Below, piece by piece: positions 61,265-64,000 of a stretch of DNA of 64,000 nucleotides. The notes under the pieces are model-generated. The model saw only the letters and a program-made list of their open reading frames with translations. It did no database searches and had not been told where the DNA came from. Both the position numbers and the translations under genes were made by a program. How positions within the stretch are numbered: the stretch's first letter is position 1; each line of letters starts with the position of its first letter. Source of the DNA: a virus. The DNA is taken from positions 1 to 64,000 of IMG/VR virus record IMGVR_UViG_3300021963_008193; one strand, given 5' to 3'.

Positions 61265-62834
61265 TATATCTTTTTACGGTTCACATAACTCTTCCGTTGT
61301 TGTTGAGAACAATGGTAAAATATTAACGGTTATTGAAGTTGAGCGTTTTTTAAACGTTAAAAATGCGGGGTATGGACAATATCTAACTTCCAATACAAGA
61401 TTCTTTTTAATAAATGAAATTTTAAAATATATTAAGAACGAATATGGTATAAGTGAATTTGAAACTTGTTACTACTCTAATACAGATACAATTGAAGGCC
61501 CTACTAAGGTTCATTATGAAAAAATGATACCCGCTAAAAATTATGTAAATGTTTTACACCATCTGTCTCACGCGGCTTGTGCGTTTTACCAATCAAAATA
61601 TAATGAAGGGTTAATTGTTTCATTTGATGGTGGTGGTAGTGATGGGTTTTTTAACATATATCACGCAAAGAATCGAGATGAAATTATTTTAATTGATAAA
61701 TTTAATATTGATTTAGGGTTTGCATATATGTCATTTGGTGATTACTTAAACGATATAAGACAGGAGCCTGCATTAAACATTGGTAATTTAGTTTATTCAG
61801 GTAAAATAATGGGATTATGTTCTTATGGTACAATTAACGAAATGTGGTTACCTTATTTTGAGAAATATTATAGAGCAAAACCTGATGGTTTAAATTATTT
61901 AGAATTATTAAATCAATTAGGTGAAGAAACTGGTTTAATATTTAATCGTAATGATAGGTTAACAGGTCAAACATCTTGGGACGTTGCTAAGACTTCACAA
62001 ATCGCTTTTGAAAATGTTTTTATGGAGATAATAACTCCATTCTTAGAAATGTTTCCTAAATTACCTTTATTATTAACGGGGGGTTGTGCTTTAAATATTT
62101 TACTAAATACAAAATTATATCATGAATTAGAAAGAGATGTATTTGTCCCGCCAAATCCAAATGACTGTGGGATGGCTTCAGGTATGATTTTATTACATAT
62201 GAAACCTAAAGAGGTTATTGATTTAACGTATTCAGGGATTCCAATTTTAGATAAAAATACATTAATGATGATTTCCGAAAATCAATATAATACCACCCCA
62301 ATAGATACCGACACAGTTGTTAATGATTTAGTTTCAGGTAAAATTATTGGTGTTGTTAGAGGAAACTCGGAGCATGGACCAAGAGCTTTGGGGAATAGAA
62401 GTATAATTTGTGACCCATCTCACCCTGATATGAAAGACATACTAAATACCAAAGTTAAAAATAGAGAGTGGTATCGACCATTCGCACCTGTTTGTAGATT
62501 AGAAGATGTTTCTAAATACTTTAAATTTAGTGGTGAAAGTAGATGGATGAGTTTTTGTCCTGAAGTACGAGAGGAATGGAGGGAAAAATTAACCTCAATA
62601 ACACATATTGATGGGACCGCTAGAGTTCAAACAGTAACCAAAGAAGAAAATGAATGGTTATATAATTTAATAACCGAATTTGAAAAGGTTTCAGGAATTG
62701 GGGTTCTTCTAAACACATCATTTAACGTTAATGGTAAACCAATATTATCAACCTATAAAGACGCGTTACATGTATTTAAAACCACACAAATGGATAAACT
62801 AATATTGGAAGATTATTACATAATTAACAAATGA
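61257..62834 (+). CDS. Carbamoyltransferase, NodU/TobZ/CmcH family
   Basis: ATG 61257 (MANISFYGSHNSSVVV) is chosen; an in-frame start at 61197 would add 20 residues inside the FkbM gene. The 525-residue protein shows the N-terminal Kae1-like half (HHLSHAACAFYQS; IVSFDGGGSDGFF; LTGGCALNILLNTK) and the C-terminal YrdC-like half (EHGPRALGNRSII; REWYRPFAPV; NTSFNVNGKPIL). These enzymes transfer a carbamoyl group from carbamoyl phosphate to a sugar or antibiotic hydroxyl. It overlaps its neighbours by 8 and 4 bases. Confidence 0.92.
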   Translation: MANISFYGSHNSSVVVENNGKILTVIEVERFLNVKNAGYGQYLTSNTRFFLINEILKYIKNEYGISEFETCYYSNTDTIEGPTKVHYEKMIPAKNYVNVLHHLSHAACAFYQSKYNEGLIVSFDGGGSDGFFNIYHAKNRDEIILIDKFNIDLGFAYMSFGDYLNDIRQEPALNIGNLVYSGKIMGLCSYGTINEMWLPYFEKYYRAKPDGLNYLELLNQLGEETGLIFNRNDRLTGQTSWDVAKTSQIAFENVFMEIITPFLEMFPKLPLLLTGGCALNILLNTKLYHELERDVFVPPNPNDCGMASGMILLHMKPKEVIDLTYSGIPILDKNTLMMISENQYNTTPIDTDTVVNDLVSGKIIGVVRGNSEHGPRALGNRSIICDPSHPDMKDILNTKVKNREWYRPFAPVCRLEDVSKYFKFSGESRWMSFCPEVREEWREKLTSITHIDGTARVQTVTKEENEWLYNLITEFEKVSGIGVLLNTSFNVNGKPILSTYKDALHVFKTTQMDKLILEDYYIINK

Positions 62835-63724
62835 AAAATACAAAACTAGTTACATCGTTTTACACCGAAATAGACGGACACCCATTTTACGGACATGCCG
62901 AGCAATCAAGACACGAAAGATATTTACATTCTATGAGAGTTCTAAATAACATGGGGATTGAGATTGTCTGTTATTGCAATGATACTCAATTAGAGTTATT
63001 AACAGAGTATGTAAGTGAATTCAATCTAAATAACATTACATTAAAAGTTTCTAATTTATCTGATTCACTATTTGCTAGTCGAATGAAAGATATTAAAGAA
63101 AAAACTAATAATTTTAAATTTTATCATGAAGTTGATTGGAACAAACTTTTTTTATTAGAAAAGGAATATGATGAAAGTTATGACTATCTGTATTGGATTG
63201 ATGCTGGGTTATCTCACCATGGAATATTTCCTAAAAAATATAATCCGAATTCTCATTTGGCAACAGGGATGTCAAGTGACTTTAACACATATTCATTTAC
63301 AAATCTGTTTACTAAGGAATTATTCGGAGGAATAAATAACTTTGTCGGAGACAAATTACTTAGTTTAGACAATGAATTAAAATTCCATAACATTTACGAA
63401 CTAAATGAAGTTCTTGAGGGTAATTTTACATTTGATTCATTATCCGTTGGGGGAATAATCGGAGGTCATGTGAGTAAGATTAAATGGTTAATTGATAAGT
63501 TTAATTTAATGGGTGAGAAGTCGTTAAGTAAAAATGTAATTTTAAATCACGAAGCAATAATTTCATTTATCAAGGAAGAAACCCCTGAGAATTTCGAAAG
63601 ATTTATTTTCCAAACATGGTATCATGAAGATACTGAAGGTATGGATGATTATATAATAAAAGAACAAATACACTTTAGTCATTTTTTTGATATGATTAAT
63701 GAAAAACATATAACAAATAATTAA
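62831..63724 (+). CDS. Glycosyltransferase-like protein (HtrL/YibB or WlaTC type)
   Basis: The 297-residue protein begins KLVTSFYTEIDGHPFYGHAE and has YLYWIDAGLSHHGIFPK, which fits the W-I-D-A-G pattern of the HtrL_YibB/WlaTC group, believed to be GT-A-like glycosyltransferases. The end has FIFQTWYHEDTEGMDD. Assignment is by pattern and moderate. It overlaps the carbamoyltransferase by 4 bases and is followed 1 base later by another FkbM-like gene. Confidence 0.6.
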   Translation: MKNTKLVTSFYTEIDGHPFYGHAEQSRHERYLHSMRVLNNMGIEIVCYCNDTQLELLTEYVSEFNLNNITLKVSNLSDSLFASRMKDIKEKTNNFKFYHEVDWNKLFLLEKEYDESYDYLYWIDAGLSHHGIFPKKYNPNSHLATGMSSDFNTYSFTNLFTKELFGGINNFVGDKLLSLDNELKFHNIYELNEVLEGNFTFDSLSVGGIIGGHVSKIKWLIDKFNLMGEKSLSKNVILNHEAIISFIKEETPENFERFIFQTWYHEDTEGMDDYIIKEQIHFSHFFDMINEKHITNN

Positions 63725-63725
63725 C

Positions 63726-64000
63726 ATGGATAATTTTTTTGATAAGTCATTACATTTTTTAGGGAAAACTAACAATACCATAACCGCATTAAACATTGGG
63801 TCAATGGACGGTGTGATGTTCGATGAAATGATTGGGTATACTCAAATGTATAATTTTAAAGTTCTATATGTTGAACCAATACCTTATTTATTTGACAGAT
63901 TAAAAAGTAATATTGGTGACGGAGGGTTATTTGAAAATAGTGCAATATCTGACTACGATGGTGAGATTGAGATGATGACAATTGATAGAGAAGTTATTGA
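63726..64000 (+). CDS. FkbM-type methyltransferase, 3'-truncated by window edge
   Basis: From ATG 63726 the frame is open to the right edge. The visible 91 residues show LNIGSMDGVMFDEMI (SAM-binding region), FKVLYVEPIPYLFDRLKSNI and FENSAISDYDGEIEM, the same start as FkbM-like methyltransferases and similar to the gene at 60593. It is probably the second methyltransferase of the cassette. The rest lies outside the window. Confidence 0.75.
   Translation, partial: MDNFFDKSLHFLGKTNNTITALNIGSMDGVMFDEMIGYTQMYNFKVLYVEPIPYLFDRLKSNIGDGGLFENSAISDYDGEIEMMTIDREVI

Noticed and set aside
1-64000. Prophage or host chromosome segment
   Set aside because: No integrase, attachment site pair, repressor or host housekeeping block; bS21 and mgsA are tightly embedded between phage genes.
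1-64000. tRNA genes
   Set aside because: I saw no cloverleaf-like segment with TTCGA-type T-loop in the intergenic gaps, which are all short.

Overview
This window looks like a piece of a large, AT-rich, strictly lytic T4-like tailed phage (myovirus type) that infects a member of the Bacteroidetes, most likely a flavobacterium. The T4-like core is recognisable from its large terminase, portal, gp21-type prohead protease, scaffold and gp23-type major capsid protein, a gp5-like OB-fold baseplate protein and a gp55-like sigma factor. The host assignment is an inference from four things: a ribosomal protein bS21 with flavobacterial-type sequence, A-rich leaders without Shine-Dalgarno sequences before almost every start codon, a secreted protein ending in a Bacteroidetes type IX secretion (T9SS)-style C-terminal region, and a delta-60 repeat protein. 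I saw no integrase, repressor, tRNA or rRNA.

Layout. (1) 1-20322, mostly + strand: a multidomain nucleotidyltransferase/peptidoglycan hydrolase, unknown virion-type proteins, then terL, portal, protease, scaffold and capsid. bS21 is inserted on the opposite strand, and a T9SS-like surface protein plus small peptidoglycan-binding-like proteins follow the capsid gene. (2) 20323-45810, mostly - strand: methylglyoxal synthase, small proteins with shared N-terminal tags, a 1481-residue delta-60/LamG protein, tail and baseplate proteins, the sigma factor, then a mixed block of glycosyltransferases, PhoH, a degenerate HAD protein, a methyltransferase, dUTPase and a 3'-5' exonuclease, and finally virion-type unknowns including a solo WYL domain. 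(3) 45862-64000, + strand: a papain-like protease/LamG protein, three Thr-Pro-rich fibre proteins, a beta-helix tail fibre, and a modification cassette (GT60-like GlcNAc-transferase, FkbM methyltransferases, carbamoyltransferase, another glycosyltransferase-like protein).

How the parts may work together. A motif reading TATTTAT(A/T/C/G) lies shortly upstream of about 20 genes, always in the gene's own direction, on both strands. It is a candidate late promoter for the sigma factor. Many small proteins begin with a short basic amphipathic helix ending in (L/I)-x-E, which is the cleavage rule of T4 gp21 protease, so they may be cargo packed into the prohead and trimmed there. The GT60-like enzyme directly follows long Thr-Pro repeat proteins of the kind such enzymes glycosylate, suggesting a phage that sugar-coats its own fibres. 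One Thr-Pro gene is split by a one-base frameshift. There is no gene-free stretch longer than about 170 bases; the larger gaps hold terminators, the promoter-like motif and one direct repeat pair.
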